DNA of 42,994 bases from Akkermansia muciniphila (GCA_945883495.1 CAMCXS010000052.1:1-42994), one strand, 5' to 3'. Shown: positions 26,128 through 35,193, counted from the stretch's first letter. Notes: a model not told the origin generated them from the letters alone. A program made the numbers and translations.

Positions 26128-26831
26128 TCATGCGGAGGACACAACTACTGGTGGTTTGCCTGGTGCTCGCCGGATGCGATCGGCTGGCGTTCGATCCGTT
26201 GCACGGCCGGTTGCAGGCGAGTTGGACGGTGAATCAGCTTCCGGAGTGCGAGGTGCCCAAGGGGGTGCCGGTGCTTGCGAAAGTGCAGATTCGCAACATC
26301 TACCGCTGGCGGGTTCGCGTTCCGAAGCAAGCGGCGCCGTCGATCCCCGGGGCGGCGGCAGTGACTTGGAAGCTGCTCCGCCCGTTGCCGCCCACGATCG
26401 CGGCCGGCGCGGAGATTGAAGGCTGGTGGCTGCTGGAGGGAGATTTGCCCGCTGGCCGTTACGAGGTGAATTTTGCGGATTCGGAGTCGATCGCTGGCTC
26501 TGGCGGAGTGGTGATGATCCGCGATGAGCCGGTTCCCGCCCCGTTGCTCTTGGAGCAGCGCGCGATGGTGGCGAAATTGAGCGGGACGGCGGGGGAGTTG
26601 GCGGCCGAGTTGCTACGTCAGTCCGAAGCAGAGATGCTGCCGTCCACGAGGTTGGTGATAGCGGACCTGCTGCACGAAGCGGGGCAGACGGGGGCCGCTG
26701 CGGTTCAGCTCGAAGCGTTTGCGGAACGGATCTACGGCGCGGAGGCACTTCCAAACTGGCTGCAATCGAGAATGAAGAGTGTCTCCCCCTCTCCAGATCC
26801 CAATCGTGACCACCCGCCAAACCCCAGGTAA
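26124..26831 (+). CDS. Lipoprotein of unknown function, coupled to the upstream gene
   Basis: 235 residues. Signal sequence with lipobox VLAGC (Cys19 if M1 is used). After the lipid anchor come beta-rich residues and then a helical C-terminal part (about 145-215). The start overlaps the upstream stop by 4 bases. No recognised domain. Confidence 0.72.
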   Translation: MIMRRTQLLVVCLVLAGCDRLAFDPLHGRLQASWTVNQLPECEVPKGVPVLAKVQIRNIYRWRVRVPKQAAPSIPGAAAVTWKLLRPLPPTIAAGAEIEGWWLLEGDLPAGRYEVNFADSESIAGSGGVVMIRDEPVPAPLLLEQRAMVAKLSGTAGELAAELLRQSEAEMLPSTRLVIADLLHEAGQTGAAAVQLEAFAERIYGAEALPNWLQSRMKSVSPSPDPNRDHPPNPR

Positions 26832-27031
26832 GCTGAGCCTACGGAGAGTCCATTCGCCGGCATGGATCCCTGGCGGGAGCGCAATGGGGGCGCGGTTCTC
26901 CACCGCTTGATCCAGTATTCTTGCGATGTGCTCCGCTTGGGTTGCTGCTTTTTTGAACGCCGCGCGTCGCGTGTGAGCCCGACCGAAGTTCGGTTCGCTT
27001 GACGACCTGCCGTGAGGCGGTTTCATGAGCC

Positions 27032-27634
27032 ATGCACCCACTCTCTCCCCGCGATGTCGTTTTTGATATCGGCAACGTCCTGTTGTTTTTCGACTTTCAG
27101 ATCTTCGCCGGAAAGATCGCCGAGCATAGCCAGTTTCCGGCTGCTGAAGTGATGGCACGGCTGGAATCCCAGATGTGGGAGTTGGAGGCACGGGGGATGC
27201 CAGCGCCGGAATTCTTCCAGTATGCAGCGCAACGGATCGGCTACGTGGGAAGTCCCGAAGATTTTGTCCTGGCGTGGCAGGAGATCTTTGAGCCCAACGA
27301 GCCAGTCATCGAGTTCGCGACCCAACTCAAAGCGGCTGGGCATCGCCTTTTCTTGCTCTCGAATACGAATCCTTGGCACGCCGAGTATTTTTTGGCCAAA
27401 TACCCGGTCTTTGAACTCTTCGATGCCCATGTCTTCAGTCACGAGGAGAAGTGCGCAAAGCCGGAGCCGCGGATTTATGAAATCGCTACGGAGCGTTTTG
27501 GGGTTGAGCCAGCCGAGACGCTCTACATCGACGACCGCCTCGAAAACGTGGAAGCTGGACGAGCCGCCGGTTATCGAACGTTCCACTACCTGAATCAGGA
27601 CGTCCAGGAACTCTGGGACGCCGTCAACGGCTGA
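27032..27634 (+). CDS. HAD-superfamily phosphatase (YihX-like)
   Basis: 200 residues. The four HAD motifs are visible: VFDIGNVL with the nucleophile Asp12, LLSNTN (108-113), Lys143 in CAKPEP and YIDDRLEN (165-172) with the metal-binding aspartates. The alpha-helical cap (20-90) matches haloacid-dehalogenase-like subfamily I, as in glucose-1-phosphatase YihX. Cytosolic. Its stop overlaps the stop of the facing peptidase by 11 bases. Substrate not known. Confidence 0.88.
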   Translation: MHPLSPRDVVFDIGNVLLFFDFQIFAGKIAEHSQFPAAEVMARLESQMWELEARGMPAPEFFQYAAQRIGYVGSPEDFVLAWQEIFEPNEPVIEFATQLKAAGHRLFLLSNTNPWHAEYFLAKYPVFELFDAHVFSHEEKCAKPEPRIYEIATERFGVEPAETLYIDDRLENVEAGRAAGYRTFHYLNQDVQELWDAVNG

Positions 27635-28247
27635 AAACTTGCGTCAGGCGCGGGCTGGCGGCGATCGCGGCGGGCGTGATCAATTTCTGATCCGCAGGCG
27701 GTTTGCCGCCCCAGCGTTGCTTGGCGATGCGCATCGCTTCCGGTGAGCTGAGGTCCAAACTGCCGAAGGCTTCCATTTCGCCCAACTCAATGCCGAGGGC
27801 ACGTTGATACACTTTCCAGACCAATTCGGAACAGTAGATGTTCTGATCCGACCACTCGAAGAGGTGATCGTAGGGGCGCCCCATGTAGCGTTGGCCGGCG
27901 ACCCGCAGCGCGGCGATGGCTTCCGGCGTGAGCACCGTGTCCGCGTTTTCCAATCGTTTGGCCCAAACTGCTCCGCCTTTGCCGCGCTCGATCCATTCGT
28001 TCATCGGCGTGAGGCGCACGGGGCCGACGGCTTCGAGGACCAACGGTTTGCCGTTGCGGATTTGGACGATGCCACAATGGGTATAGGGACTTTTGGTCAC
28101 CAGCTGAATGGCCAGTGATTGAGAGGAGAGCGAAGTCTGGAACAAAATATCGCCTTCCTTGGGCACGTATTTCGTCTGGGCCCAAGCGGGGACGAGGGCG
28201 ATGGCGACGAGAAGGGCGCTGAGGCGACAAAGGGCGGGCATGGGCAT
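27624..28247 (-). CDS. YiiX/YaeF-type papain-like peptidase/amidase, exported
   Basis: 207 residues from the ATG at 28247 (28241 is the alternative). The signal peptide is about 1-24. The permuted NlpC/P60-like fold (family C92) is shown by GDILFQTS (32-39), THCGIVQI with His57, and IYCSELVWKVY with Cys139. Such enzymes cleave amide bonds, often in peptidoglycan-related or lipid-linked substrates. Exported to the periplasm. The upstream frame to 28427 is rejected because it has no good start. Confidence 0.85.
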   Translation of the reverse strand: MPMPALCRLSALLVAIALVPAWAQTKYVPKEGDILFQTSLSSQSLAIQLVTKSPYTHCGIVQIRNGKPLVLEAVGPVRLTPMNEWIERGKGGAVWAKRLENADTVLTPEAIAALRVAGQRYMGRPYDHLFEWSDQNIYCSELVWKVYQRALGIELGEMEAFGSLDLSSPEAMRIAKQRWGGKPPADQKLITPAAIAASPRLTQVFSR

Positions 28248-28474
28248 TCGAGGTGCTGGGAGGGAAAACTTGCGAGACGTAGGCAAGTTAGTAGTGGCCT
28301 GGATTCCAACGGTGGTCAACCGGGAGTGGAGGAGGGATGGGATTGACTTCTGAATATTCGATTTAATTGCGATTTTTAATGTGGCTGTTATTGAAATTAA
28401 GTGGAGTCGTGGCCCGCTTGTCGCCATTCGCGAAGGAAATCAAGAAGGCGGGTATCAAATTTTATAAACTTCCA

Positions 28475-28503
28475 TTGATTGGAATTTTTGCCCGGCGTAT
28501 AAT
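28475..28503 (+). promoter_or_regulatory. Sigma70 promoter of the LysM gene
   Basis: TTGATT (28475-28480), a 17-base spacer and a perfect TATAAT (28498-28503). The expected start, about 7 bases downstream near 28510, is next to the ATG at 28512. This suggests a leaderless or nearly leaderless mRNA. An AT-rich stretch upstream (28340-28470) could act as an UP element. Confidence 0.75.
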
Positions 28504-28511
28504 ACGGCATC

Positions 28512-29372
28512 ATGAATGTTCGCCACGCCATGATTTTCTCGGTGATCCTAGGGATCACTCCGTCCCTGCGGGGGCAAGTGGATACTTCCGAGCAGTTCGT
28601 CAAAGCTGCGCTGGAGCGCATCGCTCAATTGGAGCGCCGTCTTGAACTTCTAGAGGGCGTACGGCCGGGGGCCGACTCGATCACTCCGGTAGCGGGGTTG
28701 CCTTCGTCTTCGGGGATGCACGTGGTCCAGGAAGGGGAGACCCTGCTTGGGATCGCGCGTCAGAATCATGTCTCCGTGGTCGAGTTGGAGAAAGCCAACC
28801 GGCTGCTTCCCGGAGCGACGATTCGTCAAGGGGACCAGTTGCTTATTCCTAAGGGAGCGGGGGCGCAGCCGCCTCCGGAGACACCGGTGCCGCCCGCGCC
28901 GACGCATTCCAACGCGGACGTGCCGATCGCGGCAAAGGCTCCGGATTGGGACGCTACCCATATTATCCGCGAAGGGGATACGCTATCCTCCATCGCCCGG
29001 ACCTACGGAACCACCGCGACGGAGTTGGTTCGCCGCAACGGCATCCAGGATGCCAATCTCATCCGGGCTGGGCAGCAACTCCGGGTGCCGGACGGAGTGA
29101 GGCCGGCACAGAGCACGGCGATGACGCCGCCCACCTCTAATCCTCCAGGCCCCAGCCCGAGTGGGCCCCAAGAAGAAGAGACCTACCATTATTATGACGT
29201 CATGGACGGCGACACGCTGGTTTCGGTGGCGGCAACGTTCTACAGTACTCCCGATGAAATTGCCCGCCTCAACAACATCGGCCCCGGAGCGGAGTTGCGA
29301 GTGGGGCAACAGCTGGTGGTTCCGACCCGGCGTTACTTTGCGGAGAAAAAACGCCAAAACGGAATGAGTTAA
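28512..29372 (+). CDS. Secreted triple-LysM protein
   Basis: 286 residues. Signal peptide (about 1-21), a coiled-coil-like helix at 25-50, then LysM domains at about 69-113, 149-193 and 227-271. Each shows the pattern V/I-x-x-G-D/E-T-L and ends with a V/I-P motif. The linkers are proline-rich. LysM domains bind peptidoglycan or chitin-like glycans, so it is probably attached to the cell wall; no catalytic domain is present. Expression is likely from the strong promoter just upstream. Confidence 0.9.
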   Translation: MNVRHAMIFSVILGITPSLRGQVDTSEQFVKAALERIAQLERRLELLEGVRPGADSITPVAGLPSSSGMHVVQEGETLLGIARQNHVSVVELEKANRLLPGATIRQGDQLLIPKGAGAQPPPETPVPPAPTHSNADVPIAAKAPDWDATHIIREGDTLSSIARTYGTTATELVRRNGIQDANLIRAGQQLRVPDGVRPAQSTAMTPPTSNPPGPSPSGPQEEETYHYYDVMDGDTLVSVAATFYSTPDEIARLNNIGPGAELRVGQQLVVPTRRYFAEKKRQNGMS

Positions 29373-29453
29373 TGAGCTCAAAGCAGCCTGAACGCCGTCT
29401 AAATCGTAGCTCCGCGGATTGAAAGCTGGGCAAATGCGATTAGACGGAGGAAC

Positions 29454-30659
29454 GTGGGGGATGTAAAAAGTCAGGACGCCTTAGTGATTGGCGGCGGGCT
29501 CATTGGGCTCTCCACGGCGTATCAGCTGCTGAAAACGCTTCCGCATCTCAAGGTGACGGTGCTGGAGCGGGAAGCTCGCTTGGCCCGGGTGCAAAGCGGA
29601 CGATTGCCGGGCGTGCTAGATTCCGGGGCTGGAGGCGGCACGGGGCTGCTCGGTGCCAGTTTTTGCCGTGAAGGCCGCCTTGCTTTGGAACGTTTTTGTG
29701 ACGAGGAGGAGGTGCCTTGGCGCCGTTGCGGCCAAGTTTTCGTTGCTACCGGTGAGGAAGAGCAGTGGCTCCGGCAGTGGCAGCAACGGGCCGAAGTCGC
29801 CGGCGTGGCCTGCGAGTGGTGGAGTGCCGAGCGCTTGCGAGAGCAGATGCCGAAGCTCAGCGGAGCGTCCGCGCTTTCCCTGCCGGAGACCGGCATGGTC
29901 GATTACGAGCAAGTTTGCGCCAAGCTAGCTCACCGGATTCATGAATTGGGGGGAGAATTTGTTGGGAATACGGAAGTTCACACGTTGACGGCTGTTTCCG
30001 AAGGTGTTCGCGTGGAGAGCAGCCAGGGCTCCTTTGAGGGCAAGGTGCTTTTCAATTGCGCGGGATTGCAAGCGGATGAACTGGCCCGCCGGGCTGGCGC
30101 GGCACCGGATTTCTGGCTGGTGCCGTTCCGGGCCTCGTTTCTGGAGCTCGATGCTGAGGGGCGGCGCTGGATTGACCGCGTGATCTACCGCGTGCCGCGG
30201 CCGGGGGCCTTGTTTGGAGCGGTGCGTCTGATCCCAGCGCCGAACGGACGGGTGGAGTGCGGTCCCTCAGTGACTCCGGCGGTATCAAGGGATCTCCGCG
30301 CCGGTTGGATTCGGGCCTGGAAGGACTTGGCGGCACAAATCCGTTATCCGGGATTTGTGCCGATGCTGAGCCGGGATTGGCCGTCCGCGCTGCGGGAAGG
30401 TTGGCGCCGTTGCCGTGGTGGCAATTTGATCGATGAAGTTCGTGAGGTTGTTCCTGAATTAGAAGCTTGGCACTTCGATGCCGCGCCCCCCGGCTTGTTC
30501 GCTCGAGGTCTGAAGTTGGATGGTACATTCGAGCACGAATTGCGGATCATTCGGGACGGACGGATGCAGCACGTCTGTTTTGTCCCCGAATCCGGCGGCG
30601 CGGCCGCACTGCAAATTGGCCGGACGCTCGTGGGGCAAGCGATCAGCTACTTGTTGTAA
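29454..30659 (+). CDS. FAD-dependent oxidoreductase of the DAO / L-2-hydroxyglutarate oxidase type
   Basis: 401 residues with a GTG start after a close GGAGG. The Rossmann FAD motif VIGGGLIGLSTAYQLL (11-26) and the dinucleotide-site segment FNCAGLQADELARRAG near 200 identify the D-amino-acid-oxidase superfamily. The overall layout resembles L-2-hydroxyglutarate oxidase (LhgO), but the usual H-S-G-V-I-H-A-G segment is changed to LPGVLDSGAGGGTGLLGASF. The substrate may therefore differ. No signal or membrane segment. Confidence 0.78.
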   Translation: MGDVKSQDALVIGGGLIGLSTAYQLLKTLPHLKVTVLEREARLARVQSGRLPGVLDSGAGGGTGLLGASFCREGRLALERFCDEEEVPWRRCGQVFVATGEEEQWLRQWQQRAEVAGVACEWWSAERLREQMPKLSGASALSLPETGMVDYEQVCAKLAHRIHELGGEFVGNTEVHTLTAVSEGVRVESSQGSFEGKVLFNCAGLQADELARRAGAAPDFWLVPFRASFLELDAEGRRWIDRVIYRVPRPGALFGAVRLIPAPNGRVECGPSVTPAVSRDLRAGWIRAWKDLAAQIRYPGFVPMLSRDWPSALREGWRRCRGGNLIDEVREVVPELEAWHFDAAPPGLFARGLKLDGTFEHELRIIRDGRMQHVCFVPESGGAAALQIGRTLVGQAISYLL

Positions 30660-30756
30660 AACCTGGCATTGATTGGATTGCGCTTCCCAAAGGGAACGAT
30701 ATCGACGAATACTCCAGAACGCTCCCCCGTCCCAACCCGCAGAATTCCACGCCACG

Positions 30757-31077
30757 ATGAAAACACCCTTACCGCGACTTTTGCTTGTTTTGAGCTGTGC
30801 GTTCCTTTCTTTCGGCTCACCCGCATATGCCGAAGAAACGTGGTACCCAGGTGAAGCGGAGTGCCTCGGAGTGATCGACGGACGGCCGCGAGTCATTTTG
30901 ACCACGGAAGATGGCAAGAAGTTGGCTCTGGAGCTCCGTGGCGCCGCCGAGTCGCTCATGAGCAAGGTCTTGCCCGAAGGGAAAATCGCTAAACTGAAGG
31001 TCAAGGGCGAGTTGAAAAACCGAACTTTGATTGTCAGCGGCTACGAGATGCTGCCGGAAGAACAACCCTCGAATTGA
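30757..31077 (+). CDS. Small exported protein of unknown function
   Basis: 106 residues from the ATG at 30757; the open frame upstream to 30673 is not believed. Signal peptide about 1-25 (ending AYAEE). The mature part is about 80 residues, with beta-strands around ECLGVIDGRPRVILTTEDGKK. No recognised family. The next gene, a lipoprotein, begins 44 bases downstream. Confidence 0.7.
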   Translation: MKTPLPRLLLVLSCAFLSFGSPAYAEETWYPGEAECLGVIDGRPRVILTTEDGKKLALELRGAAESLMSKVLPEGKIAKLKVKGELKNRTLIVSGYEMLPEEQPSN

Positions 31078-31121
31078 CGAATTCATCTTCGGTGGAAAGG
31101 TGGCCGGGATCCTCGCGTAAC

Positions 31122-31499
31122 ATGAAACCATTTTTCACCCTCCTTGGTGCGGCCATCCTCCTATCCTCATTCGGCTGCGCCGTGATGCCGGTCTACCCGG
31201 AGATGACAGGAGTGAGTTTCCATCACGGTGAACTCGCAGCCCGGTTCGCTGGCAGTCTCTTTGAGGTGGCGGAAGGGGTCCGCAAAGCCAGCCATCGTCT
31301 GCAGCTCGCTCCCGTGCGGGAGAGCAGTGATCCGGTGCAGGCCCGCATGGTCACTTATGATCCACACGGCACCCGGGTAGTCATCCGGCTCATCCCGGTG
31401 ACGGATCAAATGACCGAAATCCGCATCCAAGCGGACGTGCTCGGCGATGAAGGATATTCCCGCCGAATTCTGAAGGAAGTTCAGAAGCACGTCCCCTGA
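31122..31499 (+). CDS. DUF3568-like lipoprotein
   Basis: 125 residues from the ATG at 31122. Lipobox SSFGC (Cys20). The mature part is a small alpha-beta domain (HHGELAARFAGSLFEVAEGV, then VVIRLIPVTDQMTEIRIQ), similar to the DUF3568 lipoprotein family from memory. The stop faces the stop of ilvN across 13 bases. Confidence 0.75.
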   Translation: MKPFFTLLGAAILLSSFGCAVMPVYPEMTGVSFHHGELAARFAGSLFEVAEGVRKASHRLQLAPVRESSDPVQARMVTYDPHGTRVVIRLIPVTDQMTEIRIQADVLGDEGYSRRILKEVQKHVP

Positions 31500-31512
31500 A
31501 CGAACGCGGCAA

Positions 31513-32067
31513 TCAGGTCGCTTCTTCGCCCCGCGCCATCACCACCTTGCCGGTGCGAACCGTTTCGATGATTTCGTAAGCGGCGAGCAGGCGGATTGCC
31601 GCGTCGACCTTTTCGGTATCGCCGGTGATCATGACGATCATCGAGGACTCGGTGAGATCGATGGTTTTGCCGCCAAAGTGTTCGATGACTTGAAGCACCT
31701 CCGTACGGCGGGCGGCTCCGGTGAGGAGCTTGACGAGGACCATCTCCTTGACCACGGAATCGCTCTCCGTGTGTTCGTGGCAATGGATCACATCGACCAG
31801 CTTGTTCACTTGCTTGATGATTTGGTCGAGAATCTTCGGGTCACCGCTCACCCCGATGGTCATCCGGGAGAAACGCTCGTTCCGGCCGCGTGAGACGACG
31901 AGGGAATCGATGTTGTAGCCGCGGCGGGAGAAGAGCAGGGCGATCCGGGCGAGCACGCCAGGCTGGTTGTTCACATAAACGCTCAGCGTGTGCAGGCCGA
32001 GGATGTCGGCCTGGGGCGGCAGTTTCGTGTCCGTGGTGATGATCTCGCGTGAGTTGGAAGCGGGCAT
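31513..32067 (-). CDS. ilvN: Acetolactate synthase regulatory (small) subunit
   Basis: 184 residues. The ACT domain pattern HTLSVYVNNQPGVLARIALL (25-44) and the second domain (VLQVIEHFGGKTIDLTESSM) are those of IlvN/IlvH. It binds valine and controls the large subunit, catalysing the first shared step of branched-chain amino acid synthesis. It is downstream of ilvB by 51 bases and probably co-transcribed. Confidence 0.95.
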   Translation of the reverse strand: MPASNSREIITTDTKLPPQADILGLHTLSVYVNNQPGVLARIALLFSRRGYNIDSLVVSRGRNERFSRMTIGVSGDPKILDQIIKQVNKLVDVIHCHEHTESDSVVKEMVLVKLLTGAARRTEVLQVIEHFGGKTIDLTESSMIVMITGDTEKVDAAIRLLAAYEIIETVRTGKVVMARGEEAT

Positions 32068-32074
32068 TTTAGGA

Positions 32075-32095
32075 AATTCGGAATTCGGAATTCGG
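32075..32095. repeat. Three tandem AATTCGG heptamers between ilvB and ilvN
   Basis: Perfect AATTCGG repeated three times. Similar GAATTCGG strings are common intergenic filler in related genomes, from memory. No regulatory role is visible. Confidence 0.85.
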
Positions 32096-32118
32096 AGTGC
32101 GGAACGGTGGCCCCAGGA

Positions 32119-33852
32119 TCACGTGGAACCGATGGGCTTCTCCATCTTCTCCTTGGGCGGCTCAATGAGCATGTCTTCCAAGGCGGCACCGGCCGGGATC
32201 ATGGGGAAGACGTTTTCCGTCTTAATGCACTCGGCGTTGATCACGGTTGGGCCGGTGCGGTTTTCCAAGGCGCGTTCCAACACCTTGCGGACGTCCGCTG
32301 GGCGTTTCACAGTGAGACCGAGCGCGCCATAGGCTTCGGCGATCTTCGCGAAGTCGGGGTTCCCTTCCAAATCGACGCCGCTCTCCCGGTTGTCGAAGAA
32401 GAGTTCCTGCCACTGGCGCACCATACCGAGGTAATGGTTGTTGAGCACCAGCACGATCACCGGCAGCTTGTTGATCACGGCGGTGGCCAGTTCGCACATC
32501 GTCATCTGGTAGCCGCCGTCGCCGACGATGGCCACGACCACGGCATCGGGATGAGCGCACTGGGCGCCGATGGCCGCGGGGAATCCAAATCCCATGGTGC
32601 CCGCACCGCCGGAGCTGATCCACTTCCACGGTTCGTCGTTCTTGTAGAATTGCGCGGCCCACATCTGGTGCTGGCCCACGTCCGTGGTGATGATGGCCTT
32701 GCCTTCAGTCACTTCGAAGAGCTCATCGATGACCTGCTGCATGCGCAATCCGCCCTGCTTCTTGTAGCTCAGCGGGAATTTGCGTTTGTAGCCTTCCAAG
32801 TGATCCAGCCACGGCGCCGAGGGAAGCGGCTTCAGGTGCGGGATCAGGGCGCGCATCGCAGTCTTGGCGTCGCCGCAAATCTTCGCGTCCACCTGGATCA
32901 TCTTGTTGAACTCGGAGGCGTCGATATCGATGTGCACGATCTTCGCGTTGCGGCCGAAGCGCTCCGCTTTGCCGATGATCCGGTCATCGAACCGGGAACC
33001 GACGTTGAGGATCAAGTCGCACTCGACCATCGCCTTGTTGGCGTAGGCGGTGCCGTGCATCCCCAGCATGCCGAGCGACAGCGCGTGCGTCTCAGGGAAC
33101 ACGCCTTTGCCGAGCAAGGTCGAAGTCACCGGAGCGTTGAGGCGGGTCGCCATTTCCATGAGCTCAGGCTCGGCGCGGGAAATCATGACGCCGTGGCCGG
33201 CCAGAATCACCGGACGTTCCGCCGCGTTGATGAGGGCGGCAGCGGCCTTCACGTCCGCGTCGTCGATGTCGTAAGCCTCATCGATCGTGTAGCCCGGAAG
33301 ATCGATCTCCGCGTCGAGATCACCGGTGAACGGGCTTTGACTGATGTTTTTCGGGATATCGATGAGCACCGGTCCGGGGCGGCCCGTGGTGGCGATGTGG
33401 AAGGCTTCGCGAGCGATGCGCGGGAGGTCATTGGTGTTGCGCACCAGGTAATTGTGCTTCACCACCGGCATGGTGATGCCGAAGATGTCGGCCTCTTGGA
33501 AGGCGTCTTTGCCGAGCATCCAGGTGACTTGCTGGCCGGTGAGAATGATCATCGGCACCGAGTCCATCTGCGCCGTCATGATGCCGGTGAGGGTGTTGCC
33601 GGCGCCCGGACCGCTGGTCACGAGAACCACAGCGGGCTTGCCGGTAGCCCGTGCGTAACCGTCCGCCATGTGAGTGGCCCCTTGTTCGTGACGGACCAGG
33701 ATGAACTTCATCTTGGATTTGACCGTCTCCAAGGCATCGAAGATCGGCAGGGCCGCCCCGCCGGAGTATCCGAAGATGTACTCGATGCCCAATTGATCGA
33801 GAGTTTTGATAAGCGCCTGGGCGCCATCCATGGGCTCGTTTTGCGTAAACAT
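32119..33852 (-). CDS. ilvB: Acetolactate synthase large (catalytic) subunit
   Basis: 577 residues from the ATG at 33852; the ATG seven codons in is an alternative. Family motifs: catalytic glutamate in VRHEQGATHMADGYAR, and the ThDP motif GDGGYQMTMCEL to VLNN near 440-470. It condenses pyruvate to acetolactate (or with 2-ketobutyrate) using ThDP and FAD. Operon with ilvN. The 285-base upstream region (33853-34137) is AT-rich; it holds a 2.5-copy GACCTGGTT repeat on the minus strand, but no convincing attenuator. Confidence 0.96.
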   Translation of the reverse strand: MFTQNEPMDGAQALIKTLDQLGIEYIFGYSGGAALPIFDALETVKSKMKFILVRHEQGATHMADGYARATGKPAVVLVTSGPGAGNTLTGIMTAQMDSVPMIILTGQQVTWMLGKDAFQEADIFGITMPVVKHNYLVRNTNDLPRIAREAFHIATTGRPGPVLIDIPKNISQSPFTGDLDAEIDLPGYTIDEAYDIDDADVKAAAALINAAERPVILAGHGVMISRAEPELMEMATRLNAPVTSTLLGKGVFPETHALSLGMLGMHGTAYANKAMVECDLILNVGSRFDDRIIGKAERFGRNAKIVHIDIDASEFNKMIQVDAKICGDAKTAMRALIPHLKPLPSAPWLDHLEGYKRKFPLSYKKQGGLRMQQVIDELFEVTEGKAIITTDVGQHQMWAAQFYKNDEPWKWISSGGAGTMGFGFPAAIGAQCAHPDAVVVAIVGDGGYQMTMCELATAVINKLPVIVLVLNNHYLGMVRQWQELFFDNRESGVDLEGNPDFAKIAEAYGALGLTVKRPADVRKVLERALENRTGPTVINAECIKTENVFPMIPAGAALEDMLIEPPKEKMEKPIGST

Positions 33853-34137
33853 GGCAGGAATGACCCTAAAAAGCCGCGCTTGAGGTCATCTTGCAATCAA
33901 AAACTCCCATTTTTTCACCAAAACCACCGCATCAACCAGGTCAACCAGGTCAAAAACCACTCAAATCCGCCCAAAAATCACCGCCGATCTCCTCTGTGCT
34001 TTCCAAAAACACCCAATTTTCCCCAAATCACGATTTCCGCACGCCAAGGTTGCACTTGCCGCGCTTTCATTAAGAATGCTTTCCCATCTATCTTTCCAAA
34101 TTGGGGCTCCCGTCAGGCGCCCTTTTCAGTGTCACCC
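33853..34137. other. AT-richer region between ilvB and the YycJ-like gene
   Basis: Divergent control region of 285 bases. The only repeat seen is GACCTGGTT in tandem on the minus strand (near 33935-33955). A 29-codon open frame on the minus strand has several Val and Ile codons, but it is not clustered enough to call a leader peptide. No riboswitch or T-box was recognised. Confidence 0.4.
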
Positions 34138-35073
34138 ATGGAATTTTGCATTCTCGCCAGTGGCAGTGCCGGAAACAGCGCCGTCGTCCGCAGCGGCGAT
34201 ACCGCCCTGCTCATCGATGCCGGACTCAGCGCCAAACAGCTGGTGCGTCGCCTGGAAGTTCGCGGGATTGATCCCGATTCGCTCAGGGGGATCGTGCTGA
34301 CCCACGAACACGGGGATCATACCGCCGGGCTCGATGTCTTTCTGCGCAAACGGGAGATTCCCGTCTTTTGCGAGATCCGCACCCGGGCCGTGCTCGCGGA
34401 TTCCATCAAGAGCGCCGTTCGCTGGAACCTCTTTGAGAATGGCGACCGTTTTCAAATCGGCGACATCGAGGTCAACAGCTTCTCCATCCCGCACGATGCC
34501 GTGGAGCCGCTCGGGTTCGTCTTTTCCGCGCCCAATGGCACCCGGTTCGGCCTCGTCAGCGATATCGGCAAGCCGACCAACCTGGTGCGCCACAACTTGA
34601 GTGGGGTCGATAGCGTCTTCGTGGAGGCGAATTACGACGATTTGCTCCTCCAAAACGACACCAAACGTCCTTGGGCCACCAAACAACGGATCTCGGGAGA
34701 TCACGGGCACCTTTCCAATGCCCAGGCGGCTTCCCTCATCGCGGACATCGCCCGGGAAAACCTGCACCGGGTCGTCCTCGGCCACCTGAGCCGGGATTGC
34801 AATCAACCCGAAGTCGCCATTCGCACCGTCCGGGAAGCCTTGCGTCAGCTCGGCCGGCCGGATGTGATCGTGGAATGCGCTGGGCAAGAGGAGCCCTTGC
34901 CGTTTTACCCAGTCCGGAGGCCATCGTTCGCGGAGGAAGAAGAGGAGGACGATTTCTTGGCGCCCGTCGCCCCGATTCGCCAAACGACAGGGGTCGCCGC
35001 CCCGGAACCGCGGGTGGATTGGGCGCCGCTTCCGGCGTGGCGGGCGCAGCAGGCTTCCTTGTTTGACGTCTAA
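34138..35073 (+). CDS. Metallo-beta-lactamase-fold protein (YycJ/WalJ type)
   Basis: 311 residues from the ATG at 34138. The zinc motif THEHGDH (55-61), SGSAGNSAVV (8-17) near the N terminus, and SGDHGHLSN and GHLSRDCN later identify the YycJ family; these are predicted 5'-3' exonuclease or phosphodiesterase-like proteins. The final 55 residues are acidic and proline rich with a DUDF-like tail SLFDV. No signal peptide. The open frame that extends upstream to 32107 is antisense to ilvB and is not part of the gene. Confidence 0.85.
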   Translation: MEFCILASGSAGNSAVVRSGDTALLIDAGLSAKQLVRRLEVRGIDPDSLRGIVLTHEHGDHTAGLDVFLRKREIPVFCEIRTRAVLADSIKSAVRWNLFENGDRFQIGDIEVNSFSIPHDAVEPLGFVFSAPNGTRFGLVSDIGKPTNLVRHNLSGVDSVFVEANYDDLLLQNDTKRPWATKQRISGDHGHLSNAQAASLIADIARENLHRVVLGHLSRDCNQPEVAIRTVREALRQLGRPDVIVECAGQEEPLPFYPVRRPSFAEEEEEDDFLAPVAPIRQTTGVAAPEPRVDWAPLPAWRAQQASLFDV

Positions 35074-35103
35074 GCCGGAGCTGGGGACTGGCTTCCGTCC
35101 CGC

Positions 35104-35119
35104 GTGACGGATTTGTCAC
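35104..35119. repeat. Partial copy of the array-2 unit upstream of the DUF6261-like gene
   Basis: GTGACGGATTTG (35104-35115) matches the start of the array-2 unit, GTGACGAATTTG, at 11 of 12 positions, and lies 75-90 bases before the ATG of gene 2. It is also a 5-bp inverted repeat (GTGAC/GTCAC, 35104-35108 with 35115-35119). Confidence 0.7.
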
Positions 35120-35156
35120 CAAAAGCGCTGTGCCTTGTTTTGGGATCGATGTGAGG

Positions 35157-35179
35157 GAATGGGCGAACCAAGCCCATTC
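35157..35179 (+). promoter_or_regulatory. Hairpin just before the second DUF6261-like gene
   Basis: Perfect 8-bp stem GAATGGGC/GCCCATTC with 7-base loop (35157-35164 with 35172-35179), ending 14 bases before the ATG at 35194. It would lie in the leader of the mRNA and could influence translation. Confidence 0.6.
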
Positions 35180-35193
35180 TTCCGATCACAATC

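Noticed and set aside
33930-34080. Leader peptide or attenuator for ilvB
   Set aside because: A 29-codon minus-strand frame has several Val/Ile codons, but they are not clustered and no terminator/antiterminator pair was found.
32107-34137. Long plus-strand frame that would add about 677 residues to the YycJ-like protein
   Set aside because: It is antisense to the well-supported ilvB gene; the YycJ family begins at the ATG at 34138.
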